64,000 bases of DNA from Rhodospirillaceae bacterium (GTDB lineage Bacteria > Pseudomonadota > Alphaproteobacteria > GCA-2731375). A program made the translations under genes and the position numbers. Under the pieces are notes generated by a model, which did not search any database, was not told the DNA's origin, and was given only the letters and a program-made list of their open reading frames with translations. Positions 10,255-20,462 of the stretch are shown in pieces (the stretch's first letter is position 1; the number at the start of each line of letters is the position of its first letter). The stretch is taken from NCBI GenBank assembly GCA_018660265.1, contig JABJKS010000057.1, positions 1-64,000 on the forward strand. The letters run 5' to 3'.

Positions 10255-11697
10255 TTATTCCGCCGCGACGGCACCCATGACCGCCTTAATCTCCAAAAAT
10301 TCCTCAAAGCCGAATTCGCCCCATTCCCGTCCATTGCCAGACTGTTTGTATCCGCCAAAGGGGGCATTTGGATCGCCGGCGGCGTTGTTAATATGTACAT
10401 TGCCGGTCCGCAGACGGGCCGCAATACGCCCCGCATGGGCCAAATCGGTGGAGGAGACATAGCCCGACAGGCCATATGGTGTGTCATTGGCAATGGCGAC
10501 GGCTTCATCCTCGTCACGATACCCCAGGATCGTCAGAACCGGGCCAAAGACTTCCTCCCGCGCGATGGTCATATCATTGTTAACATTGGCAAAAATCGTG
10601 GGTCGCACGAAATAGCCTTTGTCCAGACCCTCGGGCCGGCCCGGGCCGCCGCAGACCAAGGTCGCGCCTTCCTCTATACCTTTTTCGATCAAGGCCTGGA
10701 TCTTGTCGAACTGCACCTTGCTGACCACGGGGCCCAGTGCGGTCGTCTCCAGCGTGGGATCACCAGGTGCCGAACGCGCCACCGCGCTTTGGGCCGCCTC
10801 AATCGCCTCATCCATCCGACTTTGCGGCACCAGCATCCGCGTCGGGGCATTGCAGGACTGCCCGGAATTGCCCATACAGCCCGCGACGCCACGGGACACC
10901 GCCTTGGCGAAATCCGCATCTTCTAGAATGATATTGGCGGACTTGCCGCCCAATTCCTGGGCAACCCGCTTCACCGTATCCGCCGCCGCCTTGGCCACGG
11001 CAATGCCGGCGCGTGTCGAACCGGTAAACGACATCATGTCCACATCCCGGTGCGCCGACAGGGCCGCACCAACAGATACACCGTCGCCATTGACCAGATT
11101 GAAGACGCCGGCCGGAACGCCGGCTTCATCCAGGACCTCAGCCAGGATACATGCATTGATGGGCGCGACCTCGCTGGGTTTCAGGACCATAGTGCAGCCC
11201 GCAGCCAGGGCGGGGGCCACTTTGCAGGCAATCTGATTGATCGGCCAATTCCACGGCGTGATAAAGCCACAAACGCCCACAGGTTCCTTACGCAGAATGG
11301 TGGTGCCGCGGACTTCTTCAAAGGGATAATCTTTCAGGACCCGCAGGGCTGTTTTAAAATGGCCAATACCCGTTGCGGCCTGGGCCTTTTGCGCCAGGGT
11401 GATCGGCGCGCCCATTTCCGTTGAAATCGCCTCGGCAATTTCATTGTAGCGGGTTTTGTAAACCTCCAAGATGCGCTCCAACAAGGCAATGCGATCTTCT
11501 CTGGTCGATTGGGAAAAGCTATCGAATGCAGCCCGGGCGGCTGCGACAGCGCGGTCCACATCCGCGCCCGAGCCCATGGAAATTTTCGCGCAGGGTTCTT
11601 CGGTTGCCGGATTGATGACATCCAACGTGTTGGCCGCATCAGACTTAACGGGATCAACCCATTCGCCGTTGATGTAAAATTGCAGGTAGTCGTTCAT
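10255..11697 (-). CDS. NAD(P)-dependent aldehyde dehydrogenase
   Basis: Aldehyde dehydrogenase superfamily enzyme oxidising an aldehyde to the acid. The N-terminal FYINGEWVDP segment, the general base motif VAQELGGKSANIILEDAD (catalytic Glu) and the nucleophile GNSGQSCNAPTR (catalytic Cys) are all intact, as is the C-terminal PFGGYKQSGNGREWG. Length is about 480 aa. ATG 11697 is chosen because GGAG sits 6 nt upstream; the reading frame extends to 11709. The substrate cannot be read from the sequence. Confidence 0.93.
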   Translation of the reverse strand: MNDYLQFYINGEWVDPVKSDAANTLDVINPATEEPCAKISMGSGADVDRAVAAARAAFDSFSQSTREDRIALLERILEVYKTRYNEIAEAISTEMGAPITLAQKAQAATGIGHFKTALRVLKDYPFEEVRGTTILRKEPVGVCGFITPWNWPINQIACKVAPALAAGCTMVLKPSEVAPINACILAEVLDEAGVPAGVFNLVNGDGVSVGAALSAHRDVDMMSFTGSTRAGIAVAKAAADTVKRVAQELGGKSANIILEDADFAKAVSRGVAGCMGNSGQSCNAPTRMLVPQSRMDEAIEAAQSAVARSAPGDPTLETTALGPVVSKVQFDKIQALIEKGIEEGATLVCGGPGRPEGLDKGYFVRPTIFANVNNDMTIAREEVFGPVLTILGYRDEDEAVAIANDTPYGLSGYVSSTDLAHAGRIAARLRTGNVHINNAAGDPNAPFGGYKQSGNGREWGEFGFEEFLEIKAVMGAVAAE

Positions 11698-11805
11698 GGC
11701 CATCTCCATTGGCTGGGATCGGGATACATTGATTACAAGGCCGGCAAAATTGCACAGCCGGCCCCGATCAGCCAGTGAAAAAACAGCTCTTTTGACGAAG
11801 ATTAC

Positions 11806-12987
11806 TCAATAAAGAAACATCGGTTTATTCAGGGCATAGCGAACGCTGGGCCGGTACGCCAATGGGTCGTAAAGTTCGTTCACATCAACCCGTTTTTCGC
11901 CTTGGATACAGGTGTTGGCCGGCACTGTTGTATAGTTGCCGTCGCGCAGGGCCATCATCACGCCGGATTGGTTATTTTCCAGATGCTGCATGGCGAGGTT
12001 GGCAAAAATTGTCGCCACCATCCGGTCCAGCGAATCCGGTGGTCCGGCCCGCATCAGATAAGCCAATTCCTGATTGATCGTGGCAACACCGGTCTTTTGG
12101 GTCAGGATATCGCCCATATGCTGGCCAACGCCGCCCAATTTCAAGTGACCGTAGGCATCCGCCTGCCCGCCTTCAATTATATCGCCGCCCTCAATCGTCG
12201 CACCTTCCGACAGCACAACTACAGCATAATGGGAAGGATTGGCGTTCCGATCTGCCATGACGAGGTCCGCCAGGCGATCCATATTCACCGGCACCTCAGA
12301 TATCAATGTCCGGTCCGCATCCGCCAGATAACCGCTGATCAGGGATGTCTGGCCAGAGTTGCGGCCAAACAATTCTATAACGGCGATCCGCTCATGACTG
12401 CCCGTAGGGGTTCGCAGCGCGGTGATGGCATCCACACTGCGGGTTATGGCGGTGGAAAACCCAATGCAATAATCCGTGCCATAGACATCGTTATCCATGG
12501 TCTTGGGAATGGCGACGACCTTCAGTCCCTGGTCGTGCAAATGGGCCGCATAGGACAGGGTATCATCGCCGCCTATGGCGATCAGGGCATCGATCTTCAG
12601 GGCGTCGACCACTGCCAGGACATGCGGCGTGCAATCAAACATATCTGCCTTCGCGAGGGCAAACATATCGCCGTTCGGGACGGCATTCTTGGAACCGACC
12701 AAAAATTCCGGCATATCCTCGGCCTTGACCTTGCCCGGATGGGTGCGCGAGGTATGGAGAAAGGTACCCCCGGTCCGGTCAATCGTACGAACAATGTCCG
12801 GCGTAAGGGGCTGCAGCCAACGGTCTTGTGGGCCGTCATCGTCAGGATTGTAATGCAGCGGACCGCCCCAGCCACGGCGAAAGCCGACAACGTCCCAGCC
12901 ATTGCCGGCGGCCCGCATGACCACCGCCTTGATGCATGAATTCAAACCCGGTACGTCACCGCCGCCCGTCAATATCGCCAATCGCAT
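11806..12987 (-). CDS. 6-phosphofructokinase, pyrophosphate-dependent type
   Basis: PfkA-superfamily enzyme of the Embden-Meyerhof step between fructose 6-phosphate and fructose 1,6-bisphosphate. The N-terminal [11 protein letters not shown] and the IALIELF-like [17 protein letters not shown] region fix the family. The residues that separate donor types read GGDDT (Asp where ATP enzymes have Gly) and PKTMDND (Lys where ATP enzymes have Gly), the pattern of pyrophosphate-dependent enzymes, so the reaction is probably reversible. ATG 12987 is preferred over the upstream frame because GGGAGA lies just before it. Length 393 aa. Confidence 0.88.
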   Translation of the reverse strand: MRLAILTGGGDVPGLNSCIKAVVMRAAGNGWDVVGFRRGWGGPLHYNPDDDGPQDRWLQPLTPDIVRTIDRTGGTFLHTSRTHPGKVKAEDMPEFLVGSKNAVPNGDMFALAKADMFDCTPHVLAVVDALKIDALIAIGGDDTLSYAAHLHDQGLKVVAIPKTMDNDVYGTDYCIGFSTAITRSVDAITALRTPTGSHERIAVIELFGRNSGQTSLISGYLADADRTLISEVPVNMDRLADLVMADRNANPSHYAVVVLSEGATIEGGDIIEGGQADAYGHLKLGGVGQHMGDILTQKTGVATINQELAYLMRAGPPDSLDRMVATIFANLAMQHLENNQSGVMMALRDGNYTTVPANTCIQGEKRVDVNELYDPLAYRPSVRYALNKPMFLY

Positions 12988-13099
12988 GCCATTCTCCCTA
13001 ATTCCCAGTATAGGCACTATACGCATTGTTCATTTGGTCACGATTAAGAAAAGCGCTATGAAGGTAGGTAACATTTTTTGGAATACGGGGATTAGGCTC

Positions 13100-14044
13100 A
13101 TGAAATCGGATATTGATGTCTTAGTTTGCGAAGTTGGTTTGCGCGACGGCATTCAGGGAATTGATCAATTTTTTCCCACTGACAAGAAAAAAGCCTGGAT
13201 CCGGGCCGAAGCTGCCGCCGGGGTCCGCGAGATTGAGGTTTGTTCGTTCGTCCCCCCCAGTGTCTCGGGCCAGTTTGTTGATGCAGCAGAAATTGTCGCG
13301 GACGCTTTAGAGGTGGATGGACTGACCGTCTCAACCCTGGTGCCGAACCTGCGCGGTGCCCAACGGGCGTTTGAGACCGGCGTTAACAAGATCAGCTTCG
13401 TGCTCTCCATTTCCGAAAGCCATAATCAGGCAAATGTGCGTTGCAGCAGGGAACAGTCCCTGGATCAATTTCGCCAAATCGCCGAATTGCGCGACAGCAC
13501 GCCTGAAAACAGAAAAGTACGCCTTGGGGTTGGCCTTGCCACGGCGTTGGGCTGCACCATTGAAGGACAGATCGATCCGGGCGAGATCGTCCGCATTGCC
13601 GAACAGGCCCTGAAACACGGCGCTGATGAACTGGCCGTATCTGACACGGTCGGTTACGCCAACCCAACACAAGTACGCGATGCTTACCGTTTGCTGCGCC
13701 GTAATCTGGGCGACGATGTGTTGTTAAGTTCCCATTTTCACGATACCCGCGGTCTGGGTCTGGCCAATGTTCATGCCGCCCTGGATGAAGGGGTGCGTCA
13801 ATTCGATGCCTCCCTCGCAGGCCTGGGCGGCTGTCCATTTGCGCCAGGCGCATCAGGCAATATCGTGATGGATGATCTGGTCTTCATGCTGGAAGCTATG
13901 GGTCTGAAGACAGGCGTCGATATTGATGCACTGGTGGCGGTACGTGAGATCGTTGCCGCCGGTCTGCCCAATGAGCCCCTATTGGGTGCTATCGCCAAGG
14001 CTGGCGTACCAAAAGGATTTGCAGCCGCGAACGTTGCCGCCTGA
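13100..14044 (+). CDS. Hydroxymethylglutaryl-CoA lyase
   Basis: DRE-TIM metallolyase that cleaves HMG-CoA to acetoacetate and acetyl-CoA, the last step of leucine degradation. The CEVGLRDGIQ motif near the N-terminus supplies metal and catalytic residues, HFHDTRGLGLAN supplies metal-binding histidines, and SLAGLGGCPFAPGASGN is the HMG-CoA lyase signature with its catalytic Cys. About 314 aa from ATG 13100; an in-frame ATG at 13058 would add 14 residues. It lies about 1.3 kb from the methylcrotonyl-CoA carboxylase genes, which supports the pathway assignment. Confidence 0.92.
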   Translation: MKSDIDVLVCEVGLRDGIQGIDQFFPTDKKKAWIRAEAAAGVREIEVCSFVPPSVSGQFVDAAEIVADALEVDGLTVSTLVPNLRGAQRAFETGVNKISFVLSISESHNQANVRCSREQSLDQFRQIAELRDSTPENRKVRLGVGLATALGCTIEGQIDPGEIVRIAEQALKHGADELAVSDTVGYANPTQVRDAYRLLRRNLGDDVLLSSHFHDTRGLGLANVHAALDEGVRQFDASLAGLGGCPFAPGASGNIVMDDLVFMLEAMGLKTGVDIDALVAVREIVAAGLPNEPLLGAIAKAGVPKGFAAANVAA

Positions 14045-14088
14045 AAGCCGGTCCCACCGTCTGCGGAACAGTTCGTAGGCAATTCGAT

Positions 14089-14307
14089 TTAGCTTAAAAT
14101 ATCCAGCAGGCGGTCATGCATGCGTTTGTCCGCATTCAGAACGGCTGCGCTGGCTTTGAAGGCATGTTCCGACTGTTTTAGGGAAACAATATCCTTCGCC
14201 TGTACAGGCCCCTCGACGATGCGTTGGGCCGCTGCGGCGGCTTGTGCCCTGGCTTTGGTCAGGCCATTGATTGCGGTTTGGGGAATACTTCCCGCTGCGA
14301 TTTTCAT
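14089..14307 (-). CDS. Small flagellar basal-body rod-like protein
   Basis: A 72-aa protein whose C-terminal half (DIVSLKQSEHAFKASAAVL) matches the C-terminal helix pattern of flagellar rod/hook proteins, where a residue series like V-x-L-x-x-A-E-x-A-F-K-A-N is conserved. It has no full rod domain. Similar short stand-alone proteins occur in alphaproteobacteria and are of unknown role. The first in-frame ATG of the frame (14328) is less likely than the one at 14307. Confidence 0.6.
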   Translation of the reverse strand: MKIAAGSIPQTAINGLTKARAQAAAAAQRIVEGPVQAKDIVSLKQSEHAFKASAAVLNADKRMHDRLLDILS

Positions 14308-14624
14308 AACACATAGGTTGACAACCATAGATTAACAAAGCCTTAATGTTTTATGGAAAATTTTTCCCGTTATGGCACAAATCAGTGGTCGATTTTGAGG
14401 CGTTTGGAAGGATAATATCACACTCAAATCTGTCTTTCCTGGATTGCGTATCGCTTATACCTTCCGTCACTTGAAAGATTCCTCATTAATGTCAATGCAT
14501 TAGCACTGAATTAACATTTTTGAACAAAACTTGGCCGCATACTTGCAGGAGGACTTGTAGATCAAAGTGGGCGGAGACAGGATTTAATTCTCTGCCGCAG
14601 AGCTACAAGAAGAGGGTAATCGTT
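14308..14624. other. Intergenic region between the rod-like gene and the MlaC-like gene
   Basis: About 300 bp, AT-richer than its surroundings, with no supportable gene. It is flanked by divergent genes and so should hold two promoters. A TGGCAC sequence near 14374 lacks the matching TTGC at sigma-54 spacing and was not scored as a promoter. Confidence 0.45.
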
Positions 14625-15326
14625 ATGGCTAAGATTATTTCACGTCGTCTCGCGTGCCTGTTCATGGGTATCGCCATGACCGGTGCGGCTTTTGCAGTCC
14701 CAACCAACGCCGTGTTGGCGTCAGAAAGCCAACCTGCCGATCCTGAAGCTTTCATGCGTACCCTTGCAGCCGATGCTCTTGTGCTGTTGACGGACGACAA
14801 TATCAATGACGCTAAGCGAGCCCGTGATTTTCGCAAACTACTGCGCCGTGATTTTGATTTACCCGCAGTTGGAAAATTTGTCCTGGGCCGCTATTGGCGC
14901 CGCGCCAATGTTGCGGAACAGCAGGAATTTGTGGCGCTGTTTGAGGATTACATCGTCGCCATCTATGGGCGCCGTTTAGGCGTCTATGGCAGCGCCGGGA
15001 TGACCGTCACCGGTAACAGGGCGGACGGCAAAGACGGCGTCATTGTGCATACAAAAATCGCCCCCCCTAAGGGTCCGGTGATCCAGTTGGACTGGCGCCT
15101 GAAAAATCGTGACGGCGGCTGGCGGGTGGTTGATATCATGGTCGAAGGTGTCTCCCTTGCCTTGGCGCAACGTTCGGAATTCGCCTCTGTCATCCGCAGC
15201 AACGGCGGTCGGGTCGCGGGATTGTTGCAAAAATTACGCATCAAGTCAGCAACCCTGGCCCTAAATCAAGACAGCTCGAACCAGGATAATTTACGTCAAA
15301 ACAGTTCTGTCGTCCGAACGCAGTAG
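14625..15326 (+). CDS. MlaC/Ttg2D-family periplasmic lipid-binding protein
   Basis: A 233-aa exported protein with a clear signal sequence (RRLACLFMGIAMTGAAFA, cleavage near residue 25) and the toluene-tolerance Ttg2/MlaC fold signs: RDFRKLLRRDFDLPAVGKFV, GRYWRRAN, and a C-terminal WRVVDIMVEGVSLA motif. MlaC carries phospholipid between outer-membrane MlaA and the inner-membrane MlaFEDB; HpnM of hopanoid clusters is a close relative. No mla or hopanoid genes are adjacent, so which of the two it represents is open. ATG 14625 has AAGAGGG about 9 nt upstream. Confidence 0.85.
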   Translation: MAKIISRRLACLFMGIAMTGAAFAVPTNAVLASESQPADPEAFMRTLAADALVLLTDDNINDAKRARDFRKLLRRDFDLPAVGKFVLGRYWRRANVAEQQEFVALFEDYIVAIYGRRLGVYGSAGMTVTGNRADGKDGVIVHTKIAPPKGPVIQLDWRLKNRDGGWRVVDIMVEGVSLALAQRSEFASVIRSNGGRVAGLLQKLRIKSATLALNQDSSNQDNLRQNSSVVRTQ

Positions 15327-15341
15327 GCCCTGCCAAAGACT

Positions 15342-17357
15342 CTATTCGTCGTCAGACGCCTCGAACAGAAGCAATTCCACGCCTTCTTCAACCTGTTCGC
15401 CGGCGCTATAGGGAATTGCGGCAACAACCGCATCGCGGGGTGCTGTAATGGTATGTTCCATTTTCATGGCTTCCAAAATCAACAACGGATCGCCCTTTTT
15501 GACGCTGGTGCCAACCTCCACCTGGACCTGAACGATTTTGCCCGGCAGGGGCGCTGACACCTTACCCCCCTCTTCCAGATCGATATCCTGCAAGGCCATG
15601 GGGTTGTTTCGTGTGATGCGATAAGCCCTGCCACCTGCCAGGATCGTTACCTTTTCGCCGTCATGCACCACGGCGGCGGAGACCCGCAGTCCGTCCAGGT
15701 CAGCCCACAGCGTGCCGCCGTCATCGATTTCGCCACTGGCCTGCATATCGCCGCCCGGTAATGCCAGGCGATAGCCGCCCGTGCCTGGATAATGCACCGT
15801 GACGGTGATTTCATCGTCGACGCCATCGGTGCTGAAGCATAATTCATCATGGCCCTGATCATTCAGACGCCAACCGTCAATCTGGGCCCAGGGTGAATGG
15901 GGATCGGCGGGTGCCGCATGGCCTTGCCGGGCCAATAAAATGTCGAGACAGGCAAGCGCCAGGGCTTGATCGGGAATGGGTCCCGGTGCCGGGATCAGAT
16001 CATCCTTGTGTTTGTCAATAAAGCCGGTTTCCAGATCGCCGGAGGCAAAGGCCGGATGGGCCGCGACGGCGGCCAGGAAATTCACATTCGTAATCACCCC
16101 GGCGATTTCATAACGCTCCAATGCATCGTGCAACCGGCGCAGGGCAGAGGCACGATCCCGGTCCCAGACGATCAACTTGGCGATCATGGGATCATAAAAC
16201 ATCGAAACCTCGTCCCCTTCCCGCACACCTGTATCGACGCGCAGATGCGGGCCTTCAGCCGGCGGGCGAAGGCGATGCAGGGTGCCTGTTGCGGGCAGGA
16301 ATTTTTTCTGCGGGTTCTCCGAATAGATCCGCGCCTCAATCGCATGGCCGTTGATAACCAGATCGTCCTGGGCCAAAGGCAAACCCTCGGCAGCGGCGAC
16401 GCGCAACTGCCATTCCACCAGATCCTGGCCGGTGATCATTTCCGTTACCGGATGTTCCACCTGTAGGCGGGTGTTCATCTCCATGAAAAAGAAGCCATCT
16501 TCGGACAAACCATGGCTGACATCGGCAATGAATTCCACAGTGCCCGCACCGACATAGCCAATGGCCTTGGCAGCTGCGACCGCAGCCTCACCCATGCTGC
16601 GACGCATCTCGGGCGTCATGCCGGGCGCGGGGGCCTCCTCCAACACCTTTTGATGGCGGCGCTGGATGGAACAATCCCGTTCGAACAGATGCACCACATT
16701 GCCAAATTGATCGGCAAAGATCTGAATTTCAATATGGCGGGGCCGTTCGAGATATTTTTCCACCAGGACTTTGTCATCGCCAAAGGATGATAAACCCTCT
16801 CGCCGGGCACCTTTCAGGGCGGTGGCAAATTTACCTGGCTCGTTCACTTGGCGCATCCCCTTGCCGCCGCCGCCTGACACAGCCTTGATCAGAACCGGAT
16901 AGCCGATCTCGTCCGCCGCCTTGCTTAGGACATCATCATCCTGATCATCACCGTGATAGCCGGGCACCACGGGCACATTCGCCTCGACCATCAAGGCTTT
17001 GGCGGCGGCTTTTTCACCCATGGCACGGATCGCGCTGGCGGGCGGGCCAATAAAGACGATGCCTTCGGCGGCACAGGTCTCGGCAAAATCTGCGTTTTCC
17101 GACAGAAAGCCGTAACCGGGATGAATGGCGTCCGCCCCCGTCCGTTTGGCCGCTGCAATAATTTTTGCCGCCAGCAGATAGCTTTCCTGTACCGGCGCGG
17201 GGCCGATCAAAACCGCTTCATCGGCCATGGCCACATGCATGGCATTGGCATCCGCCTCGGAATAGACGGCGACGGTTGCCGCCCCCATCCGCTTGGCGGT
17301 GCGCATGACCCGGCAGGCAATTTCGCCTCGGTTAGCTATCAAAATCTTACGAAACAT
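15342..17357 (-). CDS. mccA: Methylcrotonyl-CoA carboxylase, biotin-carboxylase/BCCP subunit
   Basis: The alpha subunit carboxylates its own biotin with bicarbonate and ATP for transfer by the beta subunit. Residues 1-450 form the biotin carboxylase (FRKILIANRGEIACRVM, the glycine-rich GGGGKGM ATP-grasp loop, EMNTRLQVEHPVTE). The C-terminal biotinyl domain carries LEAMKMEH, where Lys is biotinylated. Length 671 aa suits MccA or PccA. The choice of methylcrotonyl-CoA follows from the partner subunit 47 bp upstream and the nearby HMG-CoA lyase; it is inference for this chain alone. Confidence 0.9.
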   Translation of the reverse strand: MFRKILIANRGEIACRVMRTAKRMGAATVAVYSEADANAMHVAMADEAVLIGPAPVQESYLLAAKIIAAAKRTGADAIHPGYGFLSENADFAETCAAEGIVFIGPPASAIRAMGEKAAAKALMVEANVPVVPGYHGDDQDDDVLSKAADEIGYPVLIKAVSGGGGKGMRQVNEPGKFATALKGARREGLSSFGDDKVLVEKYLERPRHIEIQIFADQFGNVVHLFERDCSIQRRHQKVLEEAPAPGMTPEMRRSMGEAAVAAAKAIGYVGAGTVEFIADVSHGLSEDGFFFMEMNTRLQVEHPVTEMITGQDLVEWQLRVAAAEGLPLAQDDLVINGHAIEARIYSENPQKKFLPATGTLHRLRPPAEGPHLRVDTGVREGDEVSMFYDPMIAKLIVWDRDRASALRRLHDALERYEIAGVITNVNFLAAVAAHPAFASGDLETGFIDKHKDDLIPAPGPIPDQALALACLDILLARQGHAAPADPHSPWAQIDGWRLNDQGHDELCFSTDGVDDEITVTVHYPGTGGYRLALPGGDMQASGEIDDGGTLWADLDGLRVSAAVVHDGEKVTILAGGRAYRITRNNPMALQDIDLEEGGKVSAPLPGKIVQVQVEVGTSVKKGDPLLILEAMKMEHTITAPRDAVVAAIPYSAGEQVEEGVELLLFEASDDE

Positions 17358-17404
17358 GGCGACGCTCTCTTATATGCTTGTTGTTCTCAAACCGCAGGCT
17401 GCAG

Positions 17405-19012
17405 CTACATTCTGAAGACGCCGAACTTGGTCTCTTCGACCGGAGCATTCAGGGACGCGGACAGGGCCAGGCCCAGGACGTTGCGAGTTTCGGATGGATC
17501 GATCAGGCCGTCATCCCAGCCCCGCGCGGTTGCAAAATAGGGGGAGCTTTGTTCCGTGAACTGATCGATGATCGGTTGCTTGAATTCAGCCTCCGCCTCA
17601 TCCGACCATGCCTCCCCCTGCCGTTCCAATCCGGCCCGGCGCACCGTGGCGAGGACGCCCGCCGCCTGGTCCGGCCCCATCAGGGCCAGGGAGGCATTCG
17701 GCCACATCCATAAAAAGCGCGGACTGTATGCGCGCCCGCACATACCGTAATTGCCCGCACCATAGGATCCACCGATGATGAAGGTGTATTTCGGCACCTT
17801 GGTAGTGGAAACGGCCGTGACCAGCTTGGCACCATCTTTGGCGATACCGCCCGCCTCATACTTCTGGCCGACCATGAAGCCGGAGATGTTTTGCAGAAAG
17901 ACCAACGGAATATTGCGCTGGCTGCACAGTTCGATGAAATGGGCACCTTTCAGGGCGGATTCTGAAAACAGGATGCCGTTATTGGCGACAATGCCCACCG
18001 GGTAGCCCCAGACATGGGCAAAGCCACAGACCAGGGTCGTACCATACAGGCGCTTAAATTCGTCGAAGTCACTGCCATCGACAATCCGGGCGATAACCTC
18101 ACGCACGTCATAGGGCTGGCGCACGTCCTGGGGCAGGATGCCGTTAAGCTCCTTCGGATCATAGGCCGGCGGGCGTGGGCTTTTGATATCCCAGGTACAA
18201 TGTTTGACCCGGTTCAGATTGCTGACGATTTGCCGGGCAATGGCCAAGGCATGACGATCATCAAGGGCATAGTGATCCGTTACGCCTGATGTGCGCGAAT
18301 GCAGGTCGGCACCACCAAGATCTTCGGCAGAGACTTCTTCACCGGTCGCAGCCTTCACCAAGGGTGGGCCACCAAGAAAGATCGTGCCCTGTTCACGCAC
18401 GATGATGCTTTCATCCGACATGGCGGGTACGTAGGCGCCACCGGCGGTACATGACCCCATGACCACGGCAATTTGCGGGATACCTTTAGCGGACATGTTG
18501 GCTTGATTGTAAAAAATCCGTCCGAAATGATCCCGGTCAGGAAACACATCCGGCCATTCCGGCAGGTTGGCACCGCCCGAGTCTACCAGATAAATACAGG
18601 GCAGATGGTTCTGCTCCGCCACTTCCTGGGCCCGGACATGTTTTTTTACGGTCATGGGATAATAGGTCCCGCCCTTGACCGTGGCGTCATTGGCGATGAT
18701 CAGACATTCCCGGCCAGAGACCCGGCCAATGCCGGTGATAACGCCCGCAGATGGGATGTCGTCGTCATACAATTCCCAGGCCGCCAGTTGTTGCAGCTCC
18801 AAAAATGGCGCGCCCGGATCAAGCAACGAACGAATGCGTTCCCGTGGCAATAGTTTACCCCGGTCCGTATGGCGCTGGCGGGAGCGTTCCCCGCCACCCA
18901 ATTTAACATGGCTTACAGCTGCCCTGAGAGCCGACAGCTTTTCTTCCATATGGGCATAGTTCGCCTGGTACTCAGGCGAGCGTGTTTGGACCTTGCTGGT
19001 GATCAACGTCAT
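17405..19012 (-). CDS. mccB: Methylcrotonyl-CoA carboxylase, carboxyltransferase subunit
   Basis: Beta subunit of methylcrotonyl-CoA carboxylase, moving CO2 from biotin to 3-methylcrotonyl-CoA in leucine catabolism. The 535-aa length and motifs such as [52 protein letters not shown]-like and [15 protein letters not shown] follow the MCCC2/MccB pattern rather than PccB. It precedes mccA in the same minus-strand run. Confidence 0.92.
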   Translation of the reverse strand: MTLITSKVQTRSPEYQANYAHMEEKLSALRAAVSHVKLGGGERSRQRHTDRGKLLPRERIRSLLDPGAPFLELQQLAAWELYDDDIPSAGVITGIGRVSGRECLIIANDATVKGGTYYPMTVKKHVRAQEVAEQNHLPCIYLVDSGGANLPEWPDVFPDRDHFGRIFYNQANMSAKGIPQIAVVMGSCTAGGAYVPAMSDESIIVREQGTIFLGGPPLVKAATGEEVSAEDLGGADLHSRTSGVTDHYALDDRHALAIARQIVSNLNRVKHCTWDIKSPRPPAYDPKELNGILPQDVRQPYDVREVIARIVDGSDFDEFKRLYGTTLVCGFAHVWGYPVGIVANNGILFSESALKGAHFIELCSQRNIPLVFLQNISGFMVGQKYEAGGIAKDGAKLVTAVSTTKVPKYTFIIGGSYGAGNYGMCGRAYSPRFLWMWPNASLALMGPDQAAGVLATVRRAGLERQGEAWSDEAEAEFKQPIIDQFTEQSSPYFATARGWDDGLIDPSETRNVLGLALSASLNAPVEETKFGVFRM

Positions 19013-19047
19013 GCTCGAACGACCTCAACTAAACATGTAAACAAAAT

Positions 19048-20415
19048 TTATTCCGCCGCCACTTGTGGCAGGGCCGCGAGAGCTGTTTGCAAGGCAGCTT
19101 CATCGTAATCCCGGTCTTCCAGGTTTCCGGCGAAGTAATCCGTATAAGCTGCCATATCGAAATGGCCATGGCCGGACAGATTGAACAGAATGGTCTTGGC
19201 GGTGCCATCCCGTTTGCACTGTTCAGCCTGATCGAATACCGCACGAATGGCGTGGGAAGATTCCGGGGCAGGCACAATGCCTTCACAGCGGGCAAATTTC
19301 ACCGCCGCGTCAAAACAACCGATTTGTTGATAAGCTGCCGCCTCAATTAGCCCCAGATCCTTGATATGGCTGACCATACCCGCCATGCCATGATAGCGCA
19401 GGCCACCCGCGTGGAACCCTGGCGGCATGAACGATGAACCCAAGGTGTACATTTTCACCAGTGGCGTCAGATTACCCGTATCACCGAAATCATAGGCGTA
19501 GGTACCCCTGGTCAGGCTGGGGCATGCCGCGGGCTCAGACGCAATGATCCGCACATCCTGGCCGCCGCGCAGCTTGGCACCGAGGAACGGAAATGCCAGA
19601 CCGGCAAAATTGCTGCCGCCGCCGGCGCACCCGATAATGATATCGGGATAATCGTCAGCCATTTCCATTTGCATCATGGCTTCGACGCCAATAACGGATT
19701 GATGCAGCAGCACATGGTTGAGCACGCTGCCCAGGGAATATTTCGTGTCATCACGCTGGGCTGCCAGTTCCACCGCCTCGGAAATCGCAATCCCGAGGCT
19801 ACCCGCTGAATCCGGATCCTTGGCCAAAATAGCCTTACCGGATTCCGTTCGATCAGAGGGCGAGGCATAGCAGGTTGCCCCATATGTTTCCATCAGGGCC
19901 CGACGGTAAGGCTTTTGATTGTAGGAGATTTTGACCATATAGACCTCTACCTCCAACCCGAACAGATTGCCGGCATAGGCCAGCGACGAGCCCCACTGCC
20001 CGGCCCCCGTCTCGGTCGTCAGTCGCTTCACGCCTTCTTCTTTGTTGTAGAAAGCCTGCGCAACAGAGGTGTTGGGTTTATGACTGCCGGCGGGGCTGAC
20101 ACCCTCGTACTTGTAATAAATCTTGGCCGGGGTATCCAACGCCTCTTCCAGACGACGGGCCCGGTGCAGGGGCGATGGCCGCCATTGGCGATAGACTTCG
20201 CGCACGGGTTCGGGGATTTCGATGTCCCGCTCCGCGCTGACTTCCTGGCCAATCAGGGCCATGGGGAACAGCGGTGCCAGGTCATCGGGCCCAATGGGTT
20301 GTCCGGTGCCGGGATGCAGAACGGGAGGTAAGGGCGTGGGTAGGTCGGCTGCCAGATTATACCAGGTCTTTGGCAGTTTTTCTTCTTCAAGAAGATATTT
20401 GATTTGGTCACTCAT
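19048..20415 (-). CDS. TrpB2-type PLP-dependent tryptophan synthase beta-like protein
   Basis: PLP enzyme of the TrpB2 branch, which lacks the usual TrpA-coupling sites. [10 protein letters not shown] contains the PLP Lys (SHK), followed by [13 protein letters not shown] and the phosphate-binding [10 protein letters not shown], and late PAPESSHA. At about 455 aa it is longer than TrpB1, with the N-terminal extension typical of TrpB2 ([18 protein letters not shown]). ATG 20415 is used because AGAGG sits 9 nt upstream. No trpA is near, so a role outside tryptophan biosynthesis, such as indole salvage or another beta-replacement, is plausible. Confidence 0.88.
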   Translation of the reverse strand: MSDQIKYLLEEEKLPKTWYNLAADLPTPLPPVLHPGTGQPIGPDDLAPLFPMALIGQEVSAERDIEIPEPVREVYRQWRPSPLHRARRLEEALDTPAKIYYKYEGVSPAGSHKPNTSVAQAFYNKEEGVKRLTTETGAGQWGSSLAYAGNLFGLEVEVYMVKISYNQKPYRRALMETYGATCYASPSDRTESGKAILAKDPDSAGSLGIAISEAVELAAQRDDTKYSLGSVLNHVLLHQSVIGVEAMMQMEMADDYPDIIIGCAGGGSNFAGLAFPFLGAKLRGGQDVRIIASEPAACPSLTRGTYAYDFGDTGNLTPLVKMYTLGSSFMPPGFHAGGLRYHGMAGMVSHIKDLGLIEAAAYQQIGCFDAAVKFARCEGIVPAPESSHAIRAVFDQAEQCKRDGTAKTILFNLSGHGHFDMAAYTDYFAGNLEDRDYDEAALQTALAALPQVAAE

Positions 20416-20462
20416 TTGATACGCCTCTATCAATAAAGATCAACAGATGGCGCTAGCATAAT

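Noticed and set aside
11902-12939. Plus-strand frame (345 codons) opposite the phosphofructokinase gene
   Set aside because: Antisense shadow of a well-supported gene; no recognisable domain or ribosome site.
14370-14395. tggcac as sigma-54 promoter upstream of the MlaC-like gene
   Set aside because: The -12 TTGC/GC is missing at the required spacing.
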